From Malaya genurostris (Eukaryota; Arthropoda; Insecta; Diptera; Culicidae), in the NCBI RefSeq assembly GCF_030247185.1, contig NC_080571.1:345185879-345249878 (forward strand): a stretch of DNA of 64,000 bases, written 5' to 3'. A program made the position numbers and the translations under genes. The stretch's first letter is position 1. Each line of letters opens with the position of its first letter. Positions 10,570-22,329 of this stretch are shown piece after piece. The notes under the pieces were generated by a model. That model was given only the letters and a program-made list of their open reading frames with translations, did not search any database and was not told where the DNA came from.

Positions 10570-11000
10570 TAGCAGCAGCAGCAGAGAACTGAATTTTTAG
10601 TTAAATTCAAGAACTAATCTCAGAAACTAGATTCTGGTCCACCTGAATTTTGAAGTTAATTTTAAGTTCATACTTCTATTTAAAAATTTAGTTCCAGATT
10701 CCAGGTTCAGAATTTAAAACTATGACTTTAAAACTGAAATCTATTTCTGGATTTGGAAAATGGTTTCAATTTTTTTTTCCTTATTCAGGGACTCGAATCC
10801 AGAGATGATTTAGGATTTTCCAGAATTCATGAACAAAATTCAGGATATGAATTTTAGATCTGGATTCTGAAACTAAATATTAGGTCTGAACACCGAACTA
10901 AATTGAAAATTGCTAAAAATAACTTCAGTTCCTTACTTCTAGAACTAAATTTATGACCTAAGTTTTTGATCTAGATTGCGAAAATTTGCAGCTGAAATCG
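10570..11000. repeat. Degenerate short-period field (CTGAATT / CAGATTC words)
   Basis: Imperfect recurrences of GAATTTAGTTC, CTGAATTTTG and CAGGTTCAGAATT follow one another without a fixed period. A similar field lies at 34030-34373. It is low-complexity sequence with no coding frame. Confidence 0.5.
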
Positions 11001-11375
11001 GAGCGTGCCCCAGATTTATATATTAGTTCTTTAATTTTAACAGTTATAACCATTTAACAAATTACGCAAAGCGGTTGTTTAGAACCAATAAAATTTTTTC
11101 AAAGGATTTTGAGAAGTTTATTTCTACTAGTATCTAAATCTACAAAACTGTATTTGTTCCGTGTTATTTAATTGTATGGAAGAATATGTTTGCCGTCAAT
11201 TAGTCGTACTGTAGTATAAATGCATCGTTAAAATTCTGGAAGCGAAGCAATGAGAGTTAAAAAATATACACAAACTAATACGAATGATGATCTTTATCCA
11301 GAAGTGAGAAAGAAACATGTCAGTTTTATTCGTATTCACGTTCTCCAGTTATGTCTGTGACATTACCCACCCGCC

Positions 11376-11657
11376 TTTTTAACCCACTTTACCCTATATT
11401 TCCGGATCCGGAAGTCGGATCCGCATGAAATTCAGGAATTACGTATTGGACCACAGGATCTTTCATTTGAACCTAAGTTTGTGAAAATCGGTTCAACTAT
11501 CTCCGAAAAAAGTTAGTGCAAAAAAACGTTACACACACAGACATTTTGCGTACTCGACAAACTGAGTCGAATGGTATATGACACTCGGCCTCCGGACTAC
11601 GGTTCAAAAGTAGGTTTTCACAGTGATTGCATAACCTTTCTATATGAGAAAGGCAAA
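11376..11657 (-). mobile_element. Family A element, right part of the split copy
   Basis: It starts AACCCACTTTACCCTATATT, contains one full module with GGTTCAACTATCTCCG, a very short AC run, and the conserved ACTCGACAAACTGAGTCG and CACTCGGCCTCCGG blocks, and ends TATATGAGAAAGGC. Together with 9880-10108 it makes one family A copy of about 0.5 kb. Confidence 0.75.
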
Positions 11658-12087
11658 AATTACTGGTAAAGGATTTAATTTAAATCCTTCTCCGAACAAA
11701 TCAACCAAGTAAATATGAGCGACCTTAAATTTTTAAGTTAAAAAATCGTTGATAAGTGTTGAAATCCTCTTCTTGGAACTAAATGCTTCTCATTAACTTG
11801 ATTGTTTTTCAGTACTTCGGAGATGAAGACCAAAACCGATCAAACTCTCTCAGCCAATAAACTATCAACTGCTACCAATTTACAACGGAACGAGAGCAAA
11901 ATAGACAAACCGTAAAACGATGTTTCAATAATATTAGTAATCGCAACAATTGTAAGAACGAATTAATGAACGATGGGGCAAACATTGAACCAATTCAGTT
12001 TTTGCAATGACTGAGCGGAAATATATATTGGAGAAGCAAAGTGAAAGAAAAACTAACAGAAAAGATGAATTTTTGGAAAAAGATACG
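11658..12087. other. Non-coding stretch
   Basis: AT-rich unique sequence. Nothing is recognised. Confidence 0.4.
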
Positions 12088-12158
12088 CTCAGAGACAGGA
12101 CTCGAACCTGCGTTCTTATGCATTCCGTGCATACGCGCTACCATTTCGCCACTCTGAT
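12088..12158 (-). tRNA. tRNA-like cloverleaf, probably pseudogene or SINE head
   Basis: On the minus strand 71 bases fold as a tRNA. The acceptor arm has six of seven pairs, the D-arm three of four, the anticodon stem five of five (TATGC/GCATA) and the T-arm five of five with one G-T pair. The promoter boxes are good: A box TGGCGAAATGG and B box GGTTCGAGTCC. The anticodon would read GGA, but position 33 is C where U is nearly invariant, and a serine tRNA would need a long variable arm, which is absent. I therefore read it as a tRNA-derived relic. No SINE tail or target duplication is evident. Confidence 0.5.
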
Positions 12159-12189
12159 CTTGTTTTAGCCACTGCAAAACTCGAAGCAG

Positions 12190-12290
12190 ACATAGTAGCA
12201 ACGTACATCGAACATGGTCTACATCCTGGCCGTCACCCGACCGATATCTCACATCCAAACATCTTCTCTGTTCATTGTTCATTGTTCATT
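12190..12290 (+). mobile_element. Single end of the long-TIR MITE family
   Basis: This stretch matches the left inverted end of the element at 34374-34606, with landmarks CGTACATCGAACATGGTCTA, ATCCTGGCCGTC and CATCCAAACAT. The opposite end is not found downstream, so this is a truncated or solo end. A three-fold TTCATTGT tandem follows at about 12270-12291. Confidence 0.7.
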
Positions 12291-12647
12291 GAACCAATTG
12301 TTTCCCAAGCATCGCCGGACGGAAATGAAACTCTCTTGCCCAAAAGAAAATATATCAACGACAACCAGCATTGAAAAAAGTAAAGCCGTGGTATTTCAAG
12401 TTCAAGGGAAAACCAATCCATATTTTTAAACCTTTATCAGACCTTACGAAACTGAAAAAAAATCGTTCCGGGTTATCACGGCAAACGACATCATTTGGTT
12501 CACGACTGAAGCTAGAGAATAGTTCTGTGCGAATACTCAAGGTAATAATGTGGTGCCCTTACTTTTCATATGATTGTTTAATGATGTCTCGTTAGTACAG
12601 CACCCTGCCCTATGGCTCAGAGAGGAGAATGGACGCGTTGTATCAAT
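12291..12647. other. Non-coding stretch
   Basis: No gene or element is recognised. Confidence 0.35.
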
Positions 12648-12794
12648 CGCCCTTATTCTGAATAACGACGTATTGATTTTTCGATCGAATGTGGTTCGAT
12701 CGAATCATAGCTACCTTTGATTTTGCTAGCGTTATGGGGAATACAAATGAAATACGAGCGAAAAAACGATACGACGTTATTCAGAATAAGGGCG
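12648..12794. mobile_element. MITE, 147 bp
   Basis: The ends CGCCCTTATTCTGAATAACG (from 12648) and the exact inverse (to 12794) form 20-bp perfect inverted repeats that continue with mismatches to about 40 bp. AAT flanks both sides and may be the target duplication. It encodes nothing. Confidence 0.75.
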
Positions 12795-13234
12795 AATTTA
12801 GTTGTAATACAATTCAATTGGGATTGTTTACTAGATGCGAAAAATAGCCTGAGTTGATGGTCAATCACTGACAACGACCAATCACGGAATGTTACAAGTA
12901 CTAAAATTTGTTTTCCAAAAAATTATATCCGTTGAAAGATTCAGAGTGTCAAGCCACACATGATTTAAAATAAGGTTCACTAATTCTTGAGTTTATCGCC
13001 ATAGCACAATAATGCAGAGTGGAACAATTTGGAATAAAGTAAAAGCGCTCTAGAAATCAAGAATAACAGAGAGACGAAGATAAGAATCGTTATCTGGAGC
13101 AAGGCAGAAGCGCTTTCAAATTCAAAAAAGAAAGGAAAGACATGAAAACGAGGGAGAGGTATTGAATGAAATTATCTCTATGATAGTTTCTACGATGTTG
13201 GTAAGTTACACTGAAATCAAGGAAAAAACTTTTC
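12795..13234. other. Non-coding stretch
   Basis: No gene or element is recognised. Confidence 0.35.
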
Positions 13235-13920
13235 CTTATCCACCTAGCGGTGTGATAATGCCTTTCTCTTGCCATTTGAATAGTCTCATTAAAACATGTT
13301 TAAGATTCTATTCTCGGTCATTAGTATTGAGAGCTTATCAAATAACCTAGTAGTAAGTTTCGAACAAGTTTAATTCTTATGAAATTGATTCTTTCATTTC
13401 CGAAATATTTTGTTCCATTGTAAAACACAGGGATTCGTCGGTTACGTCACTTATACCATTATATCTACGAACTCGGAAGAGACAGACGTTTGATCTTCGA
13501 ACTTAATCAATAGTCCAACAGTAGCTTTCAAACGAGCCTAAACTTGCTGAAATCGGTTTTGCCATCTCGGAGAAAATTGAGCGATTCCATTTGAAGGTTG
13601 CGTCACTTATACCATGATCTAGTGGTAGCTTTCAAACAAGCTCATGTTTGATAAAATCGGCTCAGCCATCTCCGAATAAATTGAGCGGGGAGAAAAATAG
13701 TTCGTTTTGTCGGTTACGTCACTTATACCATAATATCTCCGAAACCTGGTGTAACAGTCTTCGAACTTGATTCCCAACCCAAGCTGTAATATGATTTTTT
13801 TAAAGTTTCAGCCATCTCCGAGTAAATTAAGCTGATATCGTCGACCTGAGTCGAATAGTGTATAACACTTTCCAGCAATTCCATTACCTTTCTACAAAGG
13901 AAAGCCAAACGTTAAGCTGA
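13235..13920 (-). mobile_element. Family A element, second subfamily, inverted copy
   Basis: It starts TTATCCACCTAGCGGTGTGA then TAATGCCTTTCTC, and ends near ACCTTTCTACAAAGG. It holds at least three modules with CATCTCNGANAAATTGAGC and GGTTACGTCACTTATACC, the inverse of the 9060-9840 modules. No coding capacity. Confidence 0.7.
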
Positions 13921-14880
13921 AGTCCATCGATGTCTTTTGCAATTGACTGAAAGAATGAAAAATTATAAAAAAAATGATTTTGACAGAAGTAATTATTTCA
14001 AGTAGTTATAAAATTTGCCAGTAAAATTTCCGTTCACAACCGAATGCTACACTACAATTGAAGGGCATAGATACTCGTAATTTCTTCAGTCCATGGATAA
14101 CATAGGTCTGGACTTTAAAGCTAGTGAACATCTCTTCCCATACGCTGCTATCAAGTTAGTTTTTTATCGGAATCATAACAAGTGGACGAGCGTTGCCGTG
14201 ACGGAAATTTACCGACTCTTATCTGATTTTAGATTCTGGTCAATTTTTCTTCAAAGTCTGTTTAAAACTAATTAGTTTGGCGTAATGCAGGCTATAATGA
14301 ATTTCAAATATACTGGAAACTATTGAAGCTTGACTGCGATTCGACCTTCTTGTGCGTTATGACTATGGTTTTCACAATCAGTTTTCTGTTCAAAAGGGCA
14401 TTTCGTTAACTGCCAAGAACAGTCACCTGTGACTCGAAAGCTTTGTGACTGTGACACTACACTAGTATTATTAAGCTGGTCATTCTGATCAGAGGAAAAC
14501 GCGCTCGAAAATTTTCAACACAAACTGGCTGAATGGTCGACCTGTTTTGCACGCTATTCACACCAAATGTTATTTTCCAAACTGTCCTTGACATTGTTTA
14601 ACTTTGAAGAAACTTTTAACTCTTTTAAGGACCAATAAATTAGTGCACTGTTTTTTTTTATTTTCTTGTGTTGAAATCATCGACTCAATAAAAAATAGTC
14701 ACTTCCTTTGTATGTCAAATTATTACTTGAGATAGCTCTTATAGATGTCGATGGGTAGAGACACAAATATTTAAAGAGTGCACTTTCATGCAGTCAGCAT
14801 CGCAGTTGAATTATTTCCGCAACAAATATTAACAAAACTTAGTAAATCAGTCGTTTTCGGGGCTAATCAATTCTTCCCAA
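13921..14880. other. Non-coding stretch
   Basis: AT-rich unique sequence with no recognised gene or element. Confidence 0.35.
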
Positions 14881-14884
14881 AAAA

Positions 14885-15245
14885 TCGTATAAGTGACGTA
14901 ACCGACAAAGTGTATGGCCCATCCGATTTAGACATTCTTTGGCTCGTTTGGAAGCTACAATGTTACCACAGATCAAGTGTAAATAGATTATGGTGGAGAC
15001 TTCCGATTCCGGAGATAATACCGAATAAGTGACACCAGGTATAACCGTCAAAGCGCATTATTTTTGATTTGCCAAATTTGTTCGGAAATGTTACCGAATA
15101 AGCAACCTAAGCGATAGAGCACCATTCTGTGAATTACCTGAATCCAACTGAAAGTGTATAGATCTGAATTAATACTGTTATGATGAAAATATTTGAATGG
15201 CAATATAAAGGCATTATCACTTCACTGTACGGTTTAAGAAGCCGT
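14885..15245 (+). mobile_element. Family A fragment, second subfamily
   Basis: Two degenerate modules with TATAAGTGACGTAACCGACA and AATAAGTGACACCAGGTAT are followed by AAAGGCATTATCACTTCACT, the decayed right end of the family. It is short and diverged. Confidence 0.5.
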
Positions 15246-15769
15246 GTTTACGTTTTTCTCGGTTCCGAATCGTATGGCACCAACTTCCTGACCTTTCAAA
15301 TGTATGTCAATGCTTTTTGAAGCAAGTAAGTAAATTCATTGTCGTGATGATTCAATTTATAAGGCTCGTTTTAAAAAAATTTCAAGCCTTTCTAAGTAAT
15401 CTTCAATATCATATTTTGTTTACTGTCCGACGTTTCGGCCTTTGGGATAGACCTTTTTTGGGGGAAAAAATTGTCTGCTTTAGTCAAAATGTCGATGCCT
15501 GACGCAACGTTGTCTGATCAAATTCTGAATAATGTACAGTTTCACAATTACCTAATTTAATGACTACGATAATTTATCTGCAAATAAATATATGTTGGTA
15601 AAAATGTACGTAACGAGTGTTCCCTGGTATGCGTGAACGGAGTTACAAATGATTTTTTTTAATTTGATATTTGCGCTTAATTTTAAAGATATATTACATA
15701 AAAATAATAAGTAAAATCCATCGGGAAAGTAGAAAACATTAAGTTATTTTGCGGATACCGGGAACCAGG
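15246..15769. other. Non-coding stretch
   Basis: AT-rich DNA with no recognised feature. Confidence 0.35.
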
Positions 15770-16264
<495 letters not shown>

Positions 16265-17885
16265 CCATCAACATATTTTGTAACTATATAAGTTTCAGTT
16301 AATATTTTCTTCAAATATTTCAGCTTTTGCACATCGTGATAGGACAATACACAACTCCTGACCTACACCAGTGCACAGCTGATCAAAATAGACTAGTTCG
16401 TCCGGTGAGAAATTGAAAGTGTATATCCTGGATACAAATATATGGCCGGTTTAGAATTAGCGCTATTCAGCTACCCGACCGGTGAATCCAGAAATGCAGT
16501 CTCATTAGCAAAACCGATTAATCCAGATGACTTAGCAATCTAAAGATTATCATACCGAAATTGAGGTTTGAACTACAAAATCAGTAGGTTAGATTTGATT
16601 TGAATCTAATTTGAAAGCGAGGGAACGTTTTCTGAAGCAATGATTCAATAGCAATTAAATTTCTGGCAACCCTTCTAAAAAAACATTCGTCGCAAATTAA
16701 AAAACCATAACCTCAATTTACAATCGTCTGGTGTCATCTAAGCCGGTTCTGGTAGTATCATTAGTAACTAATTCATGGGACTGACAATTGTGTTAATTGA
16801 CTGTAAATACATCGTCACTGATTTGTCACCAAATTTGTATTCATTGGAGACAAATGAATTAAATCATATTGCGAAATCGTTTTATTCGATGATAGGCTTT
16901 TAGACCGACCTTCGTCAGATATTCAGAAGTCGAAAACCCGGCTGTCAGTTGGCCTGAAAACGTGACCGAACTAATAACGTTCGTTATTGATTCAAACAAT
17001 TACAGTGGTAGCATCAGTCGGTATCGATGATCGATGAAGATGCAGATCGAAGAACAGCTAGCATATGATGAATAGTTCTATTTTCTCACCAAATTTCTAA
17101 TTCACAAAGATAAATGTTTCCGCTTCTCGGAACATCGGTTCAGAAAGCAAAAAAATAAAACATCGAAGCAACCATAGCAAAACTGACCATTCTAATTTCA
17201 CAAGATGTTTCCGTCATTCCGATCCACCCGAACCACCCAAATAGTCAAACATAACTTATTTTCTCAATCTAACCACGTTTGTTTGCCCCCCCAGCCATTT
17301 ATCAAATGCTCGCGTGGTGGTGGTGGACTAAAAAAGCTGTTGTGCCAAATTCCCCCTTTTGGTGAGAAAGAGCTGAAGAGAGAGAGAGAGAATATTAGAA
17401 AAATTGGTAACATTTGTAATGCTACACGGTTGGTTCAACGAAAATACCTGTCAGAAAATTTATCAGCTCACCCGGAATCTTGGACCCGATATCGGACATC
17501 AGCTGCTACCGGTTTTCCGGTTGATGAATGAACATCGGGTAACCTTTTCGGTGTTCCGGTAGCAAAGGGGTGATCCTTACTTTATTATCATTCTTCAAAG
17601 TATCGAAAACGCATTGAATCTAATTTAATAATTTTGTTTTCAATTTCCCCCCCTTTTTGACGACGTAGGTCGCTATTTTGGAAGTAAGTCCGTAACGATA
17701 AAATGAAAAATTCATAAGCTGTCGAAGTAAACGAGTTATTTGATGTGGAATTTTTTTTCCTTGAAAACGACTCCTTTGAATTTAAATTGCGAATTATATC
17801 ACTTTGCCTTCATCGGATGGGACTAATGGGCAATGAAAAGTAATAAAAATTACGCAATACGGTTTATGTGAGAAAATTTTACACT
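16265..17885. other. Non-coding stretch
   Basis: No gene or element is recognised. A GC-richer patch at 17280-17400 includes a GTGGTGGTGG run and an AGAGAGAGAGAG run but shows no conserved coding content. Confidence 0.35.
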
Positions 17886-19560
17886 CCCAGAAGTATCAAG
17901 CAGATTTCTGGAGAAGTCGGATTTTGTGAGATTTGAAAAAAAGTTTTAAAAAGCTTCAAAATATTTCGAAGAATTTCAGATTTCAGAGTTTCGAAAGCTC
18001 TCTAAAGTATGTGAAAGAGCTTTATTTGTAGATCAATACAAATGATTTCAGAAGATTCCAGGAAGTTTCGGATGTTTCAAGAAAATTTGTGTGACTTTGA
18101 GAAGATCACTAGAAATATTGGGAAATTTGAAGGTTGTAGAGATTTTGAACGATTTTTTGTAGAACTAGGAGGAGGATTTTTGATAAGTTTGAGAAGATTT
18201 TTGAAATATATCAGATATTCAAATGTTTGTAGAAGCCACTGTGCATAGTTTCAGAAAGCCTTAGAAGGTTTGTGGACAATTTTAAAAGATTTTAGAAGAC
18301 TTCGTCCGATTTGATGTATTTTTTTAAACCCATTTAAATTATCCAGATGCATTATATTTTGCATAAATATTTAACTAGTTTTATAAAACTTCAGATGGTA
18401 TGAGTTGAGATTCTAAGAGCTGAAATATTTCCGAAAATTTGGCTAAATTTTGGAAACAATCGACACACGCCGGATGATTTCTTAGAGGTCTGATAACTGT
18501 TAGTAGCGTTCTGAAGATTTGGATAATTTTTATAAAATCAAAAGATTCCAGAAAACTCCAAGAAGGAAGAAAAACTTGAAAACGAAATCACAAGATCTTG
18601 GAAGATTCTAGGAGATTTCAAGGGAGTGAGCTACTTGAGAGACCTTCGTGAGATTCGCTTTCTGAGAATTTCTTCAGAATTTCTTGATCGAAAAAGTTTT
18701 GATTTATTAATATATCATTTTAGGAATTGCTTTTCGATGATTTCAGAAGGAATTGGGACGCATAGGCAAAATAAAGAAAAATATTTAAGATGTTTAAAAA
18801 TTCAAAAAAAGTTCCATTTTGAAAAATTGTTAAAAATATTTAAACCAATTTCAGAAATTTTTGGACGATGTCTTAATATCGAACATTTGAAAAGATTTCA
18901 AAACATAAAATTATCGAGAGTCTTGAATTCTGAAAATTTCTGAAGATCCCAGATACTTTCAGACGGTTCCAGGAGATTTTGAAAGATTTCAGAAGGATTC
19001 GAATGATTTTGCAGAATTTTCGGTAATTTTGGGTAGTTTTCAGGAGAATATGAAACATTTTGAAAAAAATTTACATGTTTCACAGTTATGGAAAATTGAA
19101 AGTTTCTGAGCAGTTTTCTATGCGATTCGTTGAATTTTGTTAAGACTTCATTAAGCTTCTAGGGTTATCCTAAGAGATTAAATTCATTTCTTGAAAATTT
19201 CGGGAAATGTTTTGACTTTTTGGAGGTATCGGGTTTACTTCTATAAAATTTCGATTATTTCTAATGTTGCAAACAGTAAAATAATATCAAAATATGTTTC
19301 TCATGTCCTATGCAATTTATTTTCTTTAAAAGAGATTTGTAAAGATGCCACAAAATTCCAACAGATTTCAGAAAATTTTTTATTTGAAAAGATTTGAATC
19401 GATTTCCAAAAAAAATCTCATATTACAGGTCTTTCGAAGAATCCCGATGATTTAGGATTGTTCCAGAAAATTCTTAAGATTTAATATGGGTTTAAAAGAA
19501 TTCATAAAATTTGAGAATGAAGATTGAGATTTCAAAATATTTCCGAAGATTTCAAAAGAT

Positions 19561-20670
19561 TTCAGAAAATTTCAGAAGATTTCAGAAGATTTCAGAAGAT
19601 TTCAGAAGATTTCAGAAGAATTCAGAAGAATTCAGAAAATTTCAGAAGATTTTAGAAGATTTCAGAAGATTTCAGAAGATTTCAGTAGATTTCAGAAGAT
19701 TTCAGAAGATTTCAGAAGATTTCAGAAGATTTCAGAAGATTTCAGAAGATTTCAGAAGATTTCAGAAGATTTCAGAAGATTTCAGAAGATTTCAGAAGAT
19801 TTCAGAAGATTTCAGAAGATTTCAGAAGATTTCAGAAGATTTCAGAAGATTTCAGATGAATTCAGAAGATTTCAGAAGATTTCAGAAGATTTCAGAAGAT
19901 TTCAGAAGATTTCAGAAGATTTCAGAAGATTTCAGAAGATTTCAGAAGATTTCAGAAGATTTCAGAAGATTTCAGAAGATTTCAGAAGATTTCAGAAGAT
20001 TTCAGAAGATTTCAGAAGATTTCAGAAGATTTCAGAAGATTTCAGAAGATTTCAGAAGATTTCAGAAGATTTCAGAAGATTTCAGAAGATTTCAGAAGAT
20101 TTCAGAAGATTTCAGAAGATTTCAGAAGATTTCAGAAGATTTCAGAAGATTTCAGAAGATTTCAGAAGATTTCAGAAGATTTCAGAAGATTTCAGAAGAT
20201 TTCAGAAGATTTCAGAAGATTTCAGAAGATTTCAGAAGATTTCAGAAGATTTCAGAAGATTTCAGAAGATTTCAGAAGATTTCAGAAGATTTCAGAAGAT
20301 TTCAGAAGATTTCAGAAGATTTCAGAAGATTTCAGAAGATTTCAGAAGATTTCAGAAGATTTCAGAAGATTTCAGAAGATTTCAGAAGATTTCAGAAGTT
20401 TTCAGAAGTTTTCAGAAGATTTCAGAAGATTTCAGAAGATTTCAGAAGATTTCAGAAGATTTCAGAAGATTTCAGAAGATTTCAGAAGATTTCAGAAGAT
20501 TTCAGAAGATTTCAGAAGATTTCAGAAGATTTCAGAAGATTTCAGAAGATTTCAGAAGATTTCAGAAGATTTCAGAAGATTTCAGAAGATTTCAGAAGAT
20601 TTCAGAAGATTTCAGAAGATTTCAGAAGATTTCAGAAGATTTCAGAAGATTTCAGAAGATATCAGAAGTT
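19561..20670 (+). repeat. Core satellite array: 111 consecutive 10-bp units in one register
   Basis: The unit TTCAGAAGAT repeats 111 times without a single insertion or deletion. I count 101 exact units. The ten variants are at 19561, 19611, 19621, 19631, 19651, 19681, 19851, 20391, 20401 and 20661. One stretch of 53 exact units runs 19861-20390 and another of 25 runs 20411-20660. Identical variants sit side by side (19611/19621 and 20391/20401), which points to local unit duplication. All three plus-strand frames are open because the unit length is 1 modulo 3 and the 30-base cycle contains no stop. The 394-codon frame over it encodes only a ten-residue cycle (RFQKISEDFR), and I do not call it a gene. 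Confidence 0.97.
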
Positions 20671-22329
20671 TTTACACTTTCTAAAATTTCAATAGAGCTG
20701 GAAAATTTCAGAACTTCTCAAGGTTCATTTCAGATGAATTTAGAAAAGTTCAAAGACGTCATAAATTTTCGGAAAATTTCATAGAAATTCAGAAGACTTT
20801 AGAATATTTCAGAAGCTTTTTATTAGATTTTTAAAAGAGGTTTCAAAAGATTTCGGGAAACTTCCGAATATTTTAGAAGTTTTCAGCAATCGGCGAAATT
20901 CTCGGAAATTTATAGATAATTTTAGAGGATTTAGGAAGATTTAATTAAATTTCAGAAGAACTTCGAAGATTTTAAAAGGTTTAAGAAGGCTTAAGATGTT
21001 TATATAAATCATAAAATTTCAATAGAATCGGGTAAATTTCAAATCCTTTTAAATCATTTAGCGGATTTCAGAAGACTAGCGAATTTCAGAAGACTTCAAA
21101 AGATTTCAGCTGATTTCAAAAGACTTCAGAAGACTTCAGAAAATTTCATAGAATTTAAGAAGAATTACGAAGATTTCAAAAGATTTCAGAAGAATTCAAA
21201 TGATTTCTGCAGATATTTTAGAAGATACCTGAAAATGTCAGAATATTTCAAATAATTTTAGATTTCAAAAATGTTTAAAAAATATGTTAGAATTTTTAAA
21301 GAATTAAGAAGATTTCAGAAAATTTCTGGAGAATGAAGAAGATTTTAGAAGCTATCAAAAATTGTTACCTTTTATAAAATTTCAATAGAAGCTGGAAAAT
21401 TTTAGAACCTTGAGAAATATTTCAGAAGAACTCAGAAAGCATTTCAGATGATAATTCAAAAAAGTTTTAGAGATCAACAGTTTTTAGAAGATTTTAGATG
21501 ATTGCAGAAGATTTCAGAAGACTTTAGAATTAAATCAGAAGACTTCAGAATGTTTCAAAAGATTTCAGGAAATTTCAGCAGATTTCCGAAAACTTCATAG
21601 AAAGTCAGCAGAAATAATATGATTTCAGGACATATTAGAAAATTTGCGAAGCTTCTAAAAGATTTCAGAAGATTTTAGTAGATTTTAGAAGATTTTAGAA
21701 GATTTTAGAAGATTTTAAAAGATTTTAGAAGTTTTTAGATGATTTTAGAAGATTTTAGAAGATTTCAGAACATATCATAAGATTGTAGATAATTTTAGTT
21801 ATCAAAAAACTTAAAAGTTATTCCTAATTTTCCAAAGAATTTAGAGGTTTTTAGATGACTTCAAAATGTTTCATAAGACTTCAGAAGATTGCATAAAATT
21901 TGAGTAGTTCTCGAAAGAATTGAGAGAGAGATTAAAGGATTTATAGAGAGAGAGTTTATTTAGAGGAATTTTTTTTAAATTTTAGCAGAATACCGATGAT
22001 TGAGAATCGTTCCAGAAATTTGGGGAATGATGATTAAGATGTATGAACATTTCATACAATTTCCAGAGTTCAAAACTTCAAAAGATTTGCAAAAGTTTAA
22101 GAAAATTCAAACAAAATTAGAAAATCTCAGGAGATTTGAAATATTTTAGAATATTTATTAAAATTTCAGAAGTTTTAAACCGAATTACTAAGACTACAGA
22201 ATATTGTAGAAGACTTTAGGTGATTTCAGAAGTCTGTTCCAGAAATTTCTATAGATTTCGTTTCATAAAGTTTGAATGGATTTCAGAAGAATTCATTCGC
22301 TGGAAACTTCAAAAGAATTCAAAAGATTT

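Larger units (their letters stand above)
10109..11375. mobile_element. 1.27-kb insertion splitting a family A copy
   Basis: The DNA between the two halves of the family A copy starts with GTCGTGAATACGACTTAC, the end of repeat B, and holds the second copy of repeat B to about 10290. From about 10570 to 11000 it holds a degenerate field of CTGAATTT/CAGATTC-like words. There are no open reading frames of note. The right end is not the inverse of the left end, so I cannot assign a class. The precise right border is uncertain by a few bases. Confidence 0.55.

Noticed and set aside
19511..20695. 394-codon open frame as a protein-coding gene
   Set aside because: The frame is a direct result of a 10-bp repeat lacking stops in all plus frames. 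It encodes only a ten-residue cycle.
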